Source: Hydrogenophaga sp. IBVHS1 (GTDB taxonomy: Bacteria; Pseudomonadota; Gammaproteobacteria; Burkholderiales; Burkholderiaceae_C). From it: a DNA stretch of 64,000 nucleotides. The position numbers and the translations under genes are program-made. The notes below the pieces were generated by a model. That model was not told the DNA's origin and searched no databases. It saw only the letters and a program-made list of their open reading frames with translations. This document shows positions 19,949 to 29,812 of the stretch, in pieces. The stretch spans positions 2,736,040 through 2,800,039 of the forward strand of contig NZ_NFUU01000001.1 of assembly GCF_002127265.1 (NCBI RefSeq), written 5' to 3'. The number at the start of each line of letters is the position of its first letter. The stretch's first letter is position 1.

Positions 19949-20935
19949 TTACAGCAGGTGCTTAACGCCGTCCTGCTCGCCTTGCAGCTCGGCCAGGGTC
20001 TTGTTGATGCACTCTTGCGAGAAGGCGTCGATGGTCAGGCCTTCCACAACCTTGTATTCGCCGTTTTCGCAGGTGACGGGGAAACCGAACATCACGTCCT
20101 TGGGAATGCCATACCAGCCTTGCGAAGGAATGCCCATGGTGACCCACTCGCCGTTCGTGCCCAGCGCCCAGTCGCGCATGTGGTCGATGGCCGCGTTGGC
20201 GGCCGAGGCGGCGGAAGACAGGCCACGCGCCTCGATGATCGCCGCGCCGCGCTTGCCCACGGTGGGCAGGAACACGTCCTTGTTCCAGACCTGGTCGTTG
20301 ATCATGTCCTTGACCGAGGCGCCGTCGATGGTGGCGAAGCGGTAGTCGGCGTACATGGTGGGCGAGTGGTTGCCCCACACGGCCAGCTTCTTGATGCTGG
20401 CCACCGGCTTGCCGGTCTTGGTGGCGATCTGCGAGGCAGCGCGGTTGTGGTCCAGGCGCAGCATGGCAGTGAAGTTGCCCGGCTTCAGATCGGGCGCGCT
20501 CTTCATGGCGATGTAGGCATTGGTGTTGGCGGGGTTGCCCACCACCAGCACCTTGACGTTGCGCGAAGCCACCGCATTGAGTGCCTTGCCCTGGGCGATG
20601 AAGATGGCGCCGTTGATGGCCAGCAGCTCGGCACGCTCCATGCCGGGGCCACGGGGCCGCGAACCCACCAGCAGGGCGTAGTCGGTGTCCTTGAAGGCGG
20701 TCATCGGGTCGCTGTGGGCTTCCATCCCGACCAGCAGCGGGAAGGCGCAGTCGTCGAGTTCCATCATCACGCCCTTGAGCGCCTTCTGGGCCTTTTCGTC
20801 AGGAATTTCAAGGAGTTGCAGGATCACCGGCTGGTCCTTGCCGAGCATTTCGCCGGAGGCGATGCGAAACAGCAGGGCGTAACCGATCTGGCCAGCGGCG
20901 CCAGTGACGGCAACGCGAACGGGCTTCTTGTTCAT
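19949..20935 (-). CDS. mdh: Malate dehydrogenase
   Basis: A 328-residue NAD-dependent malate dehydrogenase that interconverts malate and oxaloacetate. The nucleotide-binding loop is [20 protein letters not shown] near residues 11-30, with the catalytic His in [12 protein letters not shown] and substrate arginines in [10 protein letters not shown]. The long form with PRGPGMER is the one typical of betaproteobacteria and Deinococcus-Thermus. It is the first gene of the mdh-citE-like-acnB operon and is divergent from gntR; the shared intergenic region carries a 12-bp palindrome. Confidence 0.97.
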   Translation of the reverse strand: MNKKPVRVAVTGAAGQIGYALLFRIASGEMLGKDQPVILQLLEIPDEKAQKALKGVMMELDDCAFPLLVGMEAHSDPMTAFKDTDYALLVGSRPRGPGMERAELLAINGAIFIAQGKALNAVASRNVKVLVVGNPANTNAYIAMKSAPDLKPGNFTAMLRLDHNRAASQIATKTGKPVASIKKLAVWGNHSPTMYADYRFATIDGASVKDMINDQVWNKDVFLPTVGKRGAAIIEARGLSSAASAANAAIDHMRDWALGTNGEWVTMGIPSQGWYGIPKDVMFGFPVTCENGEYKVVEGLTIDAFSQECINKTLAELQGEQDGVKHLL

Positions 20936-21025
20936 GGTGAAAACTCCGGAAAAGGACGTTGGAAATTGATCAAAGCAGCCGGCGAGTGTACCCTCGGAAA
21001 CCCTGATACGTCAATTTGTCTTATG

Positions 21026-21037
21026 TCTTATATAAGA
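21026..21037. promoter_or_regulatory. 12-bp palindrome, likely GntR-family operator
   Basis: TCTTATATAAGA is a perfect palindrome, preceded by an extra GTCTTAT half-site 8 bp upstream. It lies between the divergent mdh and gntR genes, 43 bp before the gntR ATG. Palindromes of this size with central TATA are typical targets of GntR-family dimers. The regulator encoded next to it is the obvious candidate. Confidence 0.6.
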
Positions 21038-21079
21038 TATGATTGCGTCTCACCAGCGCCTCCATGGCGCCTGAAAAGC

Positions 21080-21874
21080 ATGGCCACTCCGTCCCACATT
21101 TCCACGGCATCTGCCGACGCTTCGCCTGCCGAAGCGCCGGACAACACCGCGCCGGCTTTCAGCCCGCTGTACCAGCAAATCAAGACGCTGATCCTGCGCA
21201 GTCTGCAGGCGGGCGAGTGGAAACCGGGCGACATGATCCCCAGCGAATTCGACCTGGCCGCGCGCTTTCGCGTCAGCCAGGGCACGGTGCGCAAGGCCAT
21301 CGACGAACTGGCCACCGACAACCTGCTTGTGCGCCGGCAAGGCAAGGGCACCTTCGTGGCCACGCATGCCGAGCAGCACACGCAGTACCGTTTCCTGCGC
21401 CTGCTGCCCGATACGGGCACGTTGCAGGACCAGGGTCCGGCCGAACGCCGCATCATCGAATGCAGGCGCCAGCGCGCGCCGGCCGAGGTGGCGCGCCAGC
21501 TCGCCCTGCGCACCGGCGACGCGGTGCTGCAGGTCAAACGCGTGCTGGCCTTCGACGGCGTACCGGCCATCCTGGAAGAACTCTGGCTGCCGGGCGTGCC
21601 CTTCAAGGGCCTGACCGCAGAGACGCTTGCAGACGACAAGGGTCCGATGTATGCCCTGTTCGAGACGCAGTTCGGGGTGCGCATGGTGCGGGCCGTGGAA
21701 AAAATCAAGGCGGTGGGTGCCGACGCAGAGTCCGCGCCCCTGCTGGGTGTGCCTGCGGGTACGCCGCTGCTGAGCGTGGAGCGGCTGGCTTTCACCTACA
21801 ACGACGAGCCCATGGAGCTTCGGCGCGGCCTCTACCGCACCGATGCGCGCCACTACCGCAACGAATTGAGCTGA
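21080..21874 (+). CDS. GntR family (HutC-type) transcriptional regulator
   Basis: A 264-residue regulator. An N-terminal winged helix (SPLYQQIKTLILRSLQAGEW, then PSEFDLAARFRVSQGTVRKAIDEL) is followed by a UbiC/UTRA ligand-binding domain from about residue 115, with the family pattern of a Leu/Val-rich core and ERLAFTYNDEPMELRR near the end. The chosen ATG removes a spurious upstream extension that runs through the palindrome. It lies between the mdh and sdh operons, so a role in controlling TCA-cycle genes is likely; the effector may be a TCA intermediate, but this is inference. Confidence 0.9.
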   Translation: MATPSHISTASADASPAEAPDNTAPAFSPLYQQIKTLILRSLQAGEWKPGDMIPSEFDLAARFRVSQGTVRKAIDELATDNLLVRRQGKGTFVATHAEQHTQYRFLRLLPDTGTLQDQGPAERRIIECRRQRAPAEVARQLALRTGDAVLQVKRVLAFDGVPAILEELWLPGVPFKGLTAETLADDKGPMYALFETQFGVRMVRAVEKIKAVGADAESAPLLGVPAGTPLLSVERLAFTYNDEPMELRRGLYRTDARHYRNELS

Positions 21875-21893
21875 TGGCGGCACCGGTGGTGGC

Positions 21894-21931
21894 TACCGCA
21901 GACAGCAACAGCCCCGCGTCAGCCTGCGGTA
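21894..21931 (+). other. 8-bp inverted repeat between gntR and sdhC
   Basis: TACCGCAG and CTGCGGTA are separated by 22 bases just after the gntR stop. No T-run follows. It may be a weak terminator stem or a protein-binding site near the sdh promoter. Confidence 0.35.
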
Positions 21932-22052
21932 TGGTGCGTTGCAATAGAATTTGCGGGCTCTGGTAAAACCGTTGACGGAAGTTACCAACGAGTTACAGCC
22001 TCTTTTCCCCCACTGTTCCTCCCGCCCCCTCTCCCCGGATGAAAGCCCCACC

Positions 22053-22484
22053 ATGACCGAGTTGACCAAAAAGCGGCCCGAGTACCGCAACATCAACGCA
22101 TTCAAGGACCTCACCACCTACCGGATGCCTGCGGCTGCCTGGGTGTCGATCCTGCACCGCGTCAGCGGCGCCCTGATGTTCCTTCTGCTGCCACTGATTG
22201 TCTGGCTGTTCGACACCTCGGTGTCGTCCGAAATTTCCTTCGAACGCTTCAGCGCGGCCTTTGCCGGCGGCATCGGCTTCGTGCCGGGCTGGTTTTTCAA
22301 GCTGGTGGTGCTTGCTCTCATCTGGGCCTATCTGCACCACCTCATTGCCGGCATGCGCCACCTCTACATGGATGCCTTCCACGCCGTGAGCAAGGAATTC
22401 GGCAAGAGCTCGGCTCTGGTCACGCTGGTGGCGAGCATTGGCCTCACGGTGGTGCTGGGCGCCAAGTTGTTTGGCTTGTATTGA
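22053..22484 (+). CDS. sdhC: Succinate dehydrogenase cytochrome b556 subunit
   Basis: A 143-residue membrane anchor with three helices (about residues 28-50, 66-95 and 117-140). The SdhC signature SILHRVSGALMFLLL and the histidine-rich HHLIAGMRHLYMD are visible; together with SdhD it binds heme b and ubiquinone. It is the first gene of sdhCDAB. The start ATG has only a weak ribosome-binding site (GGATGAAAG about 12 bp upstream), and longer upstream starts would run into non-coding leader. Confidence 0.93.
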   Translation: MTELTKKRPEYRNINAFKDLTTYRMPAAAWVSILHRVSGALMFLLLPLIVWLFDTSVSSEISFERFSAAFAGGIGFVPGWFFKLVVLALIWAYLHHLIAGMRHLYMDAFHAVSKEFGKSSALVTLVASIGLTVVLGAKLFGLY

Positions 22485-22506
22485 TCGCGACCAGGAAAAC
22501 AAAACC

Positions 22507-22872
22507 ATGTCTGTCAATTACGGTTCCAAGCGCGTCGTCACCGGCGCCCACTACGGCCTGCGCGACTGGCTCGCCCAGCGCATCACGGCCGCCCTCATGG
22601 CCATCTTCACGCTGATCGTGCTGGCGCGGGTGGTGTTCACACGCGGCCCCATCGGCTACGAAAGCTGGGCCGCCATCTTCTCCAGCCAGTGGATGAAAGC
22701 GCTGACTTTTGCCGTCTTCCTGGCCCTGGCCTACCACGTGTGGGTGGGCATGCGCGACATCTGGATGGACTACGTCAAGCCGGCGGGGATCCGCCTCGCG
22801 CTGCACGTCTTCACCATCGTCTGGCTCCTGTCCTGCCTGGGCTGGGCTGTTCAAGTTCTCTGGAGGCTCTGA
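22507..22872 (+). CDS. sdhD: Succinate dehydrogenase hydrophobic membrane anchor subunit
   Basis: A 121-residue protein with three predicted membrane helices. The conserved N-terminal pattern GAHYGLRDWLAQRITA and the heme-proximal AYHVWVGMRDIWMDYVKP are typical SdhD features. It follows sdhC by 22 bp. With SdhC it holds the SdhAB catalytic dimer on the inner membrane and completes electron transfer to quinone. The ribosome-binding site for sdhA (GGAGG) lies within its last codons. Confidence 0.93.
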   Translation: MSVNYGSKRVVTGAHYGLRDWLAQRITAALMAIFTLIVLARVVFTRGPIGYESWAAIFSSQWMKALTFAVFLALAYHVWVGMRDIWMDYVKPAGIRLALHVFTIVWLLSCLGWAVQVLWRL

Positions 22873-22876
22873 AGCC

Positions 22877-24682
22877 ATGTCCGCATCTGCATCCCTTCCC
22901 AAGCGTCAGTTTGACGTCGTCATCGTCGGTGCCGGCGGCTCCGGCATGCGCGCCTCGCTGCAACTGGCGCGCGCTGGCCTCAAGGTGGCCGTGCTTTCCA
23001 AAGTGTTCCCCACCCGCTCGCACACGGTGGCTGCGCAAGGCGGCATCGGCGCCTCGCTCGGCAACATGAACGAGGACAACTGGCACTACCACTTCTACGA
23101 CACCATCAAGGGTTCGGACTGGCTGGGCGACCAGGACGCCATTGAGTTCATGTGCCGTGAAGCACCCAAGGTGGTTTACGAGCTCGAGCACTTCGGCATG
23201 CCGTTCGACCGCAACCCCGACGGCACCATCTACCAGCGCCCCTTCGGCGGCCACACCGCCAACTACGGTGAAAAGCCGGTGCAGCGCGCATGCGCCGCGG
23301 CCGACCGCACCGGCCATGCCATGCTGCACACGCTGTACCAGCAGAACGTGCAGGCGCGCACCACCTTCTTCGTGGAGTGGATGGCGCTCGATCTGATCCG
23401 CGACGCCAGCGGCGACGTGGTGGGCGTGACCGCGCTGGAAATGGAAACCGGCGAAACCTACATCCTCGAGGCCAAGACCACGCTGCTGGCCACCGGCGGT
23501 GCCGGCCGCATCTTCGCGGCTTCCACCAACGCCTTCATCAACACCGGCGACGGCCTGGGCATGGCGGCACGCGCCGGCATCCCGCTGCAGGACATGGAGT
23601 TCTGGCAGTTTCACCCCACCGGCGTGGCCGGCGCGGGCGTGCTGCTCACCGAAGGCTGCCGCGGTGAAGGTGCGATTCTTCGCAACGCCAATGGCGATCG
23701 TTTCATGGAGCGCTACGCGCCCACGCTGAAAGACCTGGCGCCCCGCGACTTCGTCTCCCGCTGCATGGACCAGGAAATCAAGGAAGGGCGTGGTTGTGGT
23801 CCGAACAAGGACTACATCCACCTCGACATGACGCACATCGGCGTCAACGACATCATGAAGCGCCTGCCCTCGGTCTACGAGATCGGGCACAACTTTGCCA
23901 ACGTCGACATCACCAAGGATCCGATCCCCGTTGTGCCGACCATCCACTACCAGATGGGTGGCATCCCGACGAACATCCATGGCCAGGTCGTCACGCCCGA
24001 TGGGCAGGGCAGCCAGAAGGTGGTCAACGGTCTGTACGCAGTGGGTGAATGTTCCTGCGTAAGCGTGCACGGCGCCAACCGCCTGGGCACCAACTCGCTG
24101 CTCGACCTGCTGGTGTTTGGCCGCGCGGCCGGCAACCACATCGTGCAGTACAACGACAAGAACAAGACCCAGAAGCCGCTCCCGGCCGACGCTGCCGACA
24201 AGACGCTGGCCCGCCTGGCTCGGCTGGACAACGCCACCGACGGTGAGTATTCGCAGGATGTGGCCAACGACCTGCGCACCGCGATGCAGCTGCACGCCGG
24301 CGTGTTCCGCACCCAGGCCAGCATGGACGAAGGCGTGGTCAAGATCAACGCGATGCGCGCACGCGTGGCCGCCATTGCACTCAAGGACAAGTCCAAGGTG
24401 TTCAACACCGCGCGCATCGAGGCGCTCGAAGTCGAGAACCTGATCGAGTGCGCGCAGGCCACCATGACCTCGGCCGCTGCCCGCCACGAATGCCGCGGCG
24501 CCCACACCGTCAACGATTACGAGCGACCGGCCGACGATGCGCAGTTCCCGCTGGGTCGCAACGACGCGGAGTGGATGAAGCACACGCTGTGGCACAGCGC
24601 CGACAACAGCCTGACCTACAAGCCTGTCAACCTGAAGCCCCTGACCGTGGAGTCGGTGCCCCCCAAGGTACGCACTTTCTGA
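22877..24682 (+). CDS. sdhA: Succinate dehydrogenase flavoprotein subunit
   Basis: A 601-residue flavoprotein, the normal SdhA length. It oxidises succinate to fumarate with covalently bound FAD. Visible features are the FAD-binding VVIVGAGGSGMRASL near residue 14, the FAD-linked His in RSHTVAAQGGIGASLG, the substrate-site HPTGVAGAGVLLTEGCRGEG, and CVSVHGANRLGTNSLLDLLVFGR near the C-terminal FAD region. It begins 4 bp after sdhD. SdhE, encoded downstream, would insert the FAD. Confidence 0.98.
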   Translation: MSASASLPKRQFDVVIVGAGGSGMRASLQLARAGLKVAVLSKVFPTRSHTVAAQGGIGASLGNMNEDNWHYHFYDTIKGSDWLGDQDAIEFMCREAPKVVYELEHFGMPFDRNPDGTIYQRPFGGHTANYGEKPVQRACAAADRTGHAMLHTLYQQNVQARTTFFVEWMALDLIRDASGDVVGVTALEMETGETYILEAKTTLLATGGAGRIFAASTNAFINTGDGLGMAARAGIPLQDMEFWQFHPTGVAGAGVLLTEGCRGEGAILRNANGDRFMERYAPTLKDLAPRDFVSRCMDQEIKEGRGCGPNKDYIHLDMTHIGVNDIMKRLPSVYEIGHNFANVDITKDPIPVVPTIHYQMGGIPTNIHGQVVTPDGQGSQKVVNGLYAVGECSCVSVHGANRLGTNSLLDLLVFGRAAGNHIVQYNDKNKTQKPLPADAADKTLARLARLDNATDGEYSQDVANDLRTAMQLHAGVFRTQASMDEGVVKINAMRARVAAIALKDKSKVFNTARIEALEVENLIECAQATMTSAAARHECRGAHTVNDYERPADDAQFPLGRNDAEWMKHTLWHSADNSLTYKPVNLKPLTVESVPPKVRTF

Positions 24683-24718
24683 CACCACCGTTCCCACGAC
24701 GCTCGGAGAAAAAACACC

Positions 24719-25423
24719 ATGGCCAAACGCACATTCAAGATTTACCGCTACGACCCCGAAAAGGACGCGAAGCCGTACATGCAGACCATCGAGGTGGAGC
24801 TCGATGGACATGAGCGCATGCTGCTGGACGCGCTGATGAAGCTGAAGGCGGTCGACCCGTCCATCTCCTTCCGCCGTTCCTGCCGCGAAGGCGTGTGCGG
24901 CTCTGACGCGATGAACATCAATGGCAAGAACGGTCTGGCCTGCCTGACCAACATGAACACGCTGCCTGGCGTGATTACCTTGAAGCCGCTTCCTGGTCTG
25001 CCCGTGGTGCGCGACCTGATCGTGGACATGACGCTGTTCTTCAAGCAGTACAACAGCATCAAGCCCTACCTGATCAATGAGTCGGTAGCGCCCGAGAAGG
25101 AACGCCTGCAAAGCCCTGAAGAGCGCGACGAGCTCAACGGCCTCTACGAATGCATCCTGTGCGCCAGCTGCTCCACGAGCTGCCCGAGCTTCTGGTGGAA
25201 CCCGGACAAGTTCGTTGGCCCTGCCGGCCTGCTCCAGGCCTACCGCTTCATCGCCGACAGCCGCGACGAAGCCACGAGCGAACGCCTGGACAACCTGGAA
25301 GACCCTTACCGCCTGTTCCGCTGCCACACCATCATGAACTGCGTGGATGTCTGCCCGAAGGGCCTGAATCCCACAAAGGCGATCGGCAAGATCAAGGAAA
25401 TGATGGTGATGCGCTCGGTCTGA
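24719..25423 (+). CDS. sdhB: Succinate dehydrogenase iron-sulfur subunit
   Basis: A 234-residue protein with three Fe-S clusters that carry electrons from SdhA to the quinone site. The [2Fe-2S] cysteines are in [12 protein letters not shown] and later NGLAC; the [4Fe-4S] and [3Fe-4S] ligands are in [15 protein letters not shown] and [17 protein letters not shown]. Length and order are standard. A GGAG site precedes the ATG. It is the fourth gene of sdhCDAB and is followed 19 bp later by sdhE. Confidence 0.98.
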   Translation: MAKRTFKIYRYDPEKDAKPYMQTIEVELDGHERMLLDALMKLKAVDPSISFRRSCREGVCGSDAMNINGKNGLACLTNMNTLPGVITLKPLPGLPVVRDLIVDMTLFFKQYNSIKPYLINESVAPEKERLQSPEERDELNGLYECILCASCSTSCPSFWWNPDKFVGPAGLLQAYRFIADSRDEATSERLDNLEDPYRLFRCHTIMNCVDVCPKGLNPTKAIGKIKEMMVMRSV

Positions 25424-25442
25424 GCACACGCCCACCGCACCC

Positions 25443-25733
25443 ATGGACGCCACCACCACCGAAGCCCTGCTCGACGAACGCGCTCTGAGCAAACTGCGCT
25501 GGAGGTGCCGCCGCGGGCTGCTCGAGAACGATCTGTTCATCGAGCGCTTCTTTGCCAGGCACGAATCTGGCTTGACCGTGGGTCAGGCCGATGCCCTGGG
25601 GGTCTTGATGGATCTGTCCGACAACGATCTGCTCGATCTGTTGCTGGGCCGCAAGCCTCCAGAGGGTGATCTGGTCCGTGACGATGTCACGCAAGTGCTG
25701 GGCATGCTTCGCGCCGCCCGGCAACCCGTTTAA
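25443..25733 (+). CDS. sdhE: FAD assembly factor SdhE
   Basis: A 96-residue protein of the SdhE/YgfY (SDHAF2) family, required for covalent flavinylation of SdhA. The family RGxxE motif is visible as [15 protein letters not shown] near residues 24-38, followed by acidic helices ([15 protein letters not shown]). It lies between sdhB and gltA, as in many betaproteobacteria. A ygfX-like gene, which adjoins sdhE in enterics, lies 28 kb away in front of rpoE. Confidence 0.92.
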   Translation: MDATTTEALLDERALSKLRWRCRRGLLENDLFIERFFARHESGLTVGQADALGVLMDLSDNDLLDLLLGRKPPEGDLVRDDVTQVLGMLRAARQPV

Positions 25734-25755
25734 GTCAGCCTTAAAAGGAAACCGC

Positions 25756-27066
25756 ATGAAACTCGTAGACAACAAAGCCACCCTGTCGTTCTCCAACGGC
25801 AGCCCCAGCGTGGATCTGCCGGTGTACGCCGGCAGCATCGGGCCGGACGTGATCGACATCCGCAAGCTCTACGCGCAGACCGGCATGTTCACCTACGACC
25901 CGGGCTTCCTGTCCACTGCCGCCTGCCAGTCGGCCATCACCTACATCGACGGTGACAAAGGCGAACTGCTGTACCGCGGCTACCCCATCGAGCAGCTGGC
26001 CACCCAGTGCGACTACCTCGACACCTGCTATCTGCTGCTCAACGGCGAACTGCCGAACGAGAAAGAGCGTGGCGACTTCCACAAACTCGTGATCAACCAC
26101 ACCATGGTCAACGAGCAGATGCAGTTTTTCCTGCGCGGCTTCCGTCGCGACGCCCATCCGATGGCGGTGCTGACCGGCCTGGTGGGCGGGCTGTCGGCCT
26201 TCTACCACGACAGCACGGACATCAACAATCCGAAGCACCGCGAGATCGCTGCCATTCGCCTGATTGCCAAGATGCCCACGCTGGTGGCCATGGCCTACAA
26301 GTACGGCATTGGCCAGCCCTACATGTACCCGAAGAACGACCTGAGCTATTCGGGCAACTTCCTGCGCATGATGTTCGGCACGCCGTGCGAGGAATACCAG
26401 GTCAACCCGGTGCTGGAACGCGCGCTGGACCGCATCTTCATCCTGCACGCCGACCACGAGCAGAACGCCTCCACCTCCACCGTGCGCCTGTGTGGCTCGT
26501 CGGGCACCAACCCCTTCGCCGCGATCGCAGCGGGCGTGGCCTGCCTTTGGGGCCCCGCCCACGGCGGCGCCAACGAAGCCTGCCTGAACATGCTGGAAGA
26601 CATCCAGCGCCAGGGCGGCGTGTCCAAGGTCGGCGAATTCATGGAGAAGGTCAAGGACAAGAACTCCGGCGTCAAGCTGATGGGCTTTGGCCACCGCGTC
26701 TACAAGAACTACGACCCCCGCGCCAAGCTCATGCAGGAAACCTGCAACGAAGTGCTGCAGGAACTCGGCCTGGAAAACGATCCCCTCTTCAAGCTGGCCA
26801 AGGAGCTGGAGAAGATCGCTCTGGAAGACGAGTACTTCGTCTCGCGCAAGCTGTACCCGAACGTGGACTTCTACTCCGGCATCGTGCAGCGCGCCATCGG
26901 CATCCCGGTCAACCTGTTCACCGGCATCTTCGCGCTGGCCCGCACGGTGGGCTGGATCGCCCAGCTCAACGAAATGATCAGCGACCCGGAATACAAGATC
27001 GGCCGCCCGCGCCAGCTCTTCACCGGCTCGGAGCGACGCGATATCAAGCCGATCACCAGCCGCTGA
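25756..27066 (+). CDS. gltA: Citrate synthase (type II, hexameric class)
   Basis: A 436-residue citrate synthase that condenses acetyl-CoA and oxaloacetate. The catalytic residues lie in [17 protein letters not shown] (His), [14 protein letters not shown] (His and Arg) and [11 protein letters not shown] (Asp). Length and the early [21 protein letters not shown] (first part [14 protein letters not shown]) fit NADH-sensitive Gram-negative enzymes. An AAGGAAA site precedes the ATG; a longer frame overlapping sdhE was rejected. It follows sdhE by 22 bp and is closed by a strong terminator. Confidence 0.98.
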   Translation: MKLVDNKATLSFSNGSPSVDLPVYAGSIGPDVIDIRKLYAQTGMFTYDPGFLSTAACQSAITYIDGDKGELLYRGYPIEQLATQCDYLDTCYLLLNGELPNEKERGDFHKLVINHTMVNEQMQFFLRGFRRDAHPMAVLTGLVGGLSAFYHDSTDINNPKHREIAAIRLIAKMPTLVAMAYKYGIGQPYMYPKNDLSYSGNFLRMMFGTPCEEYQVNPVLERALDRIFILHADHEQNASTSTVRLCGSSGTNPFAAIAAGVACLWGPAHGGANEACLNMLEDIQRQGGVSKVGEFMEKVKDKNSGVKLMGFGHRVYKNYDPRAKLMQETCNEVLQELGLENDPLFKLAKELEKIALEDEYFVSRKLYPNVDFYSGIVQRAIGIPVNLFTGIFALARTVGWIAQLNEMISDPEYKIGRPRQLFTGSERRDIKPITSR

Positions 27067-27083
27067 GCCGTTCAGCCTCGAAC

Positions 27084-27111
27084 AAGGCCCGCCAACGAGC
27101 GGGCCTTTTTT
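27084..27111 (+). terminator. Rho-independent terminator of the sdh-gltA operon
   Basis: GGCCCGC and GCGGGCC form a 7-bp GC stem with a six-base loop, followed by six T residues. It lies about 20 bp past the gltA stop codon. Confidence 0.92.
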
Positions 27112-27223
27112 CGTCCATGCCTTCGCGCAGAAGCAAAGCAACCATCGCCATTGGAGATGCCACACCTCCGATTCATGAAGGAAAATGATTCGCTGGCATC
27201 TCATAACGAGAAGCCAAAAGCCC

Positions 27224-28150
27224 ATGCTCTCCGAACGCAACTTCGCTCGCCAGATCGACCTCACCTCGCTGCAGCTCTTCGTGGCCGTGTGCGAGCTGGG
27301 CAGCATTGGTCGAGCAGCCGAGCGCGAATTCATTGCGGCATCGGCGGTGAGCAAGCGCCTGTCGGACCTGGAAACCGCGCTGGGCACGACTCTTTTTCAC
27401 CGCCATGCGCGCGGCGTGCGCCTGACGCCTGCGGGAGAAGGCCTGCTGCACCACGCGCGGGCGGTGCTGTTCGGGTTGGAGAAGATGCAGGCTGAGCTGG
27501 CCGAGTACGCGGACGGTGTCCGTGGCCACGTGCGCGTGCACGCCAGCATTTCGGCCATCGTGCAATTTCTGCCGGAAGACCTGGGCGCCTTTGCCCGCCT
27601 GCATCCCGAGGTCAAGATCGACTTGGAAGAGCACCTGAGCCCCGAGGTGTTGCGCGCCGTGCAGGAAGGCGCTGCCGATCTGGGCCTCTGCAATGGCGCC
27701 ATGGGCACCATGGGCCTGCAGACCCTTCCCTACCGGCGCGACCGGCTCGTGCTGGTGGTGCCGCACGGGCACGCGCTCGCCAGTTCAGGGCCTGTGTCTT
27801 TTGCGGCCTCGCTGCCATTCGACCACGTGGGCCTGCACGCCAACAGCTCCATCCACCTGGCCACGCACCAGGCAGCCACCCAGGCGGGCGCCACCGTGCG
27901 CGTGCGCATCCGCGTGACCGGTCTCGACGCGATGTGTCGCATGATCGCCAACGGCCTTGGCGTGGGTGTGATGCCCGAGCGCGCCTTCGAGCTGCTGCAC
28001 GCAGGCGACGCGCTGCAGGCCCTGCCACTGACCGACGCCTGGGCGCAGCGCCAGCTGCTGCTGGTGGCGCGCGATTTCTCCAGCCTTCCCGCCTCGGCGC
28101 GCCTTCTGGTGGATCACCTTCAGGCCGACGACCTGCAGCAAGCCGCCTAA
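27224..28150 (+). CDS. LysR-family transcriptional regulator
   Basis: About 308 residues. The N-terminal winged helix is clear ([20 protein letters not shown], then [20 protein letters not shown]), followed by a periplasmic-binding-like effector domain. The downstream ATG was preferred because family members usually start close to the SLQLF segment; an ATG 39 bp earlier with AAGGA immediately before it is possible. It lies between gltA and leuCDB on the same strand with a 31-bp gap before leuC. Targets could be leu or TCA genes; no operator was identified. Confidence 0.9.
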   Translation: MLSERNFARQIDLTSLQLFVAVCELGSIGRAAEREFIAASAVSKRLSDLETALGTTLFHRHARGVRLTPAGEGLLHHARAVLFGLEKMQAELAEYADGVRGHVRVHASISAIVQFLPEDLGAFARLHPEVKIDLEEHLSPEVLRAVQEGAADLGLCNGAMGTMGLQTLPYRRDRLVLVVPHGHALASSGPVSFAASLPFDHVGLHANSSIHLATHQAATQAGATVRVRIRVTGLDAMCRMIANGLGVGVMPERAFELLHAGDALQALPLTDAWAQRQLLLVARDFSSLPASARLLVDHLQADDLQQAA

Positions 28151-28181
28151 AATCCATCCCTCCACGAGACAAGCCCACGCC

Positions 28182-29603
28182 ATGCCACGCACGCTCTACG
28201 ACAAGATCTGGGACGAACACGTTGTCCACACCGAGGAAGACGGCACGTCCGTCCTCTATATCGACCGCCACCTGGTGCACGAAGTCACCAGCCCGCAGGC
28301 CTACGAGGGCCTGCGCCAGGCTGGCCGCAAGGTGTGGCGCGTAAGCTCGGTGGTGGCCACGGCCGACCACAACACGCCCACCACTGGCTGGGACCTCGGC
28401 TACGACGGCATCACCGACCCGATCAGCAAGGAACAGATCACCACGCTGAACAGCAACATCGCCGAATTCGGTGCGGCGGCGTTCTTCCCCTTCATGTCCA
28501 AACGCCAGGGCATCGTGCACGTGATCGGTCCCGAAAACGGCGCCACCCTGCCTGGCATGACGGTGGTCTGCGGCGACAGCCACACCTCCACCCACGGCGC
28601 GTTCGGCGCGCTGGCCCACGGCATCGGCACCAGCGAAGTCGAACATGTGCTGGCCACGCAGACCCTGCTGGCCAAAAAGGCGAAGAACATGCTGGTGCGT
28701 GTGGAAGGCCAGCTCGCCAAAGGCTGCACCGCCAAAGACATCGTGCTCGCCATCATCGGCCGCATCGGCACCGCCGGTGGCACGGGTTACACCATCGAAT
28801 TCGGTGGCGCTGCCATCCGCGCCCTCAGCATGGAAGGCCGCATGACGGTGTGCAACATGGCCATCGAGGCGGGCGCGCGCGCCGGTCTGGTGGCGGTGGA
28901 CGAAAAAACCATCGAATATGTCAAGGGCCGCCCCCTCTCGCCCACCGGCGTCGAGTGGGATCAGGCCGTGGCGTACTGGAAGACGCTGCGCTCCGACGCC
29001 GATGCAAAGTTCGATACGCTGGTCGAACTCGACGCCGCGAAGATCGTGCCGCAGGTGACCTGGGGTACCTCGCCCGAAATGGTGCTCGGCATTGACGGTC
29101 ACGTGCCGGACCCCGATCGCGAAAAGGACGCCAGCAAGCGCGGCGCCATCGAACGCGCGCTCGCCTACATGGACCTGCAGCCCGGCAAGGCGCTCAACGA
29201 CATCTTTGTCGACAAGGTGTTCATCGGATCCTGCACCAACAGCCGCATCGAAGACATGCGTGAAGCCGCTGCGGTGGTCAAGAAGCTTGGTCAGAAAGTG
29301 GCCCGGAACGTCAAGCTCGCCATGGTGGTGCCTGGCTCGGGCCTGGTGAAGGCGCAGGCGGAGCGCGAAGGCCTGCACGAAATCTTCAAGGCCGCTGGCT
29401 TTGAATGGCGCGAGCCCGGTTGCTCGATGTGCCTGGCCATGAACGCCGATCGCCTGGAGCCCGGTGAGCGCTGCGCCTCCACCAGCAACCGCAACTTTGA
29501 AGGCCGCCAGGGCGCCGGTGGCCGCACGCACCTCGTTTCCCCCGCCATGGCCGCCGCGGCCGCCGTGCACGGCCACTTCGTGGACGTTCGCACCTTTGCC
29601 TGA
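28182..29603 (+). CDS. leuC: 3-isopropylmalate dehydratase large subunit
   Basis: A 473-residue aconitase-superfamily enzyme that, with LeuD, isomerises 2-isopropylmalate to 3-isopropylmalate in leucine synthesis. Visible features: the start [28 protein letters not shown], cluster-binding cysteine in [13 protein letters not shown], and the two further cysteines in [12 protein letters not shown] [4Fe-4S] cluster is expected. It is followed by an entericidin gene and then leuD. Confidence 0.98.
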   Translation: MPRTLYDKIWDEHVVHTEEDGTSVLYIDRHLVHEVTSPQAYEGLRQAGRKVWRVSSVVATADHNTPTTGWDLGYDGITDPISKEQITTLNSNIAEFGAAAFFPFMSKRQGIVHVIGPENGATLPGMTVVCGDSHTSTHGAFGALAHGIGTSEVEHVLATQTLLAKKAKNMLVRVEGQLAKGCTAKDIVLAIIGRIGTAGGTGYTIEFGGAAIRALSMEGRMTVCNMAIEAGARAGLVAVDEKTIEYVKGRPLSPTGVEWDQAVAYWKTLRSDADAKFDTLVELDAAKIVPQVTWGTSPEMVLGIDGHVPDPDREKDASKRGAIERALAYMDLQPGKALNDIFVDKVFIGSCTNSRIEDMREAAAVVKKLGQKVARNVKLAMVVPGSGLVKAQAEREGLHEIFKAAGFEWREPGCSMCLAMNADRLEPGERCASTSNRNFEGRQGAGGRTHLVSPAMAAAAAVHGHFVDVRTFA

Positions 29604-29637
29604 TCACCCACCCCGCAACCCACCACTGGAGACCCTC

Positions 29638-29799
29638 ATGAAAACCATCGCATGCATCTTCGCAGCCCTGATCCTGTCGCTGTCCCTCGGCGGCTGCAAC
29701 ACCTGGAGCGGTGTCAAACAAGACGCCAAACAGGCCGGCCAGGCTGCTGGCAAAGGGGTTGAAAAAGCGGGCGAAAAAATTCAGGACGTCGCGAAATAA
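29638..29799 (+). CDS. Entericidin A/B family lipoprotein
   Basis: A 53-residue small lipoprotein. The signal peptide ends in a lipobox LSLGGC (Cys20), followed by the family pattern [20 protein letters not shown] and an amphipathic Lys-rich helix. Entericidins are surface lipoproteins; in E. coli EcnB is linked to stationary-phase lysis control. The gene has a GGAG site upstream. It is inserted between leuC and leuD, 13 bp before the leuD ATG, an arrangement known in related genomes. No separate promoter or terminator was seen, so it should share the leu transcript. Confidence 0.88.
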   Translation: MKTIACIFAALILSLSLGGCNTWSGVKQDAKQAGQAAGKGVEKAGEKIQDVAK

Positions 29800-29812
29800 C
29801 GCGCGCAACACC

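Noticed and set aside
18884-21874. Single plus-strand frame running from the citE-like region into gntR
   Set aside because: Only the last 264 codons have protein-family sequence; the rest lies opposite citE-like and mdh and crosses the divergent promoter.
22811-25540. Long minus-strand frame opposite sdhA and sdhB
   Set aside because: Same artefact: the sense strand encodes complete, motif-perfect SdhA and SdhB.
28151-28181. Leucine leader peptide upstream of leuC
   Set aside because: The 31-bp spacer is too short and contains no run of leucine codons.
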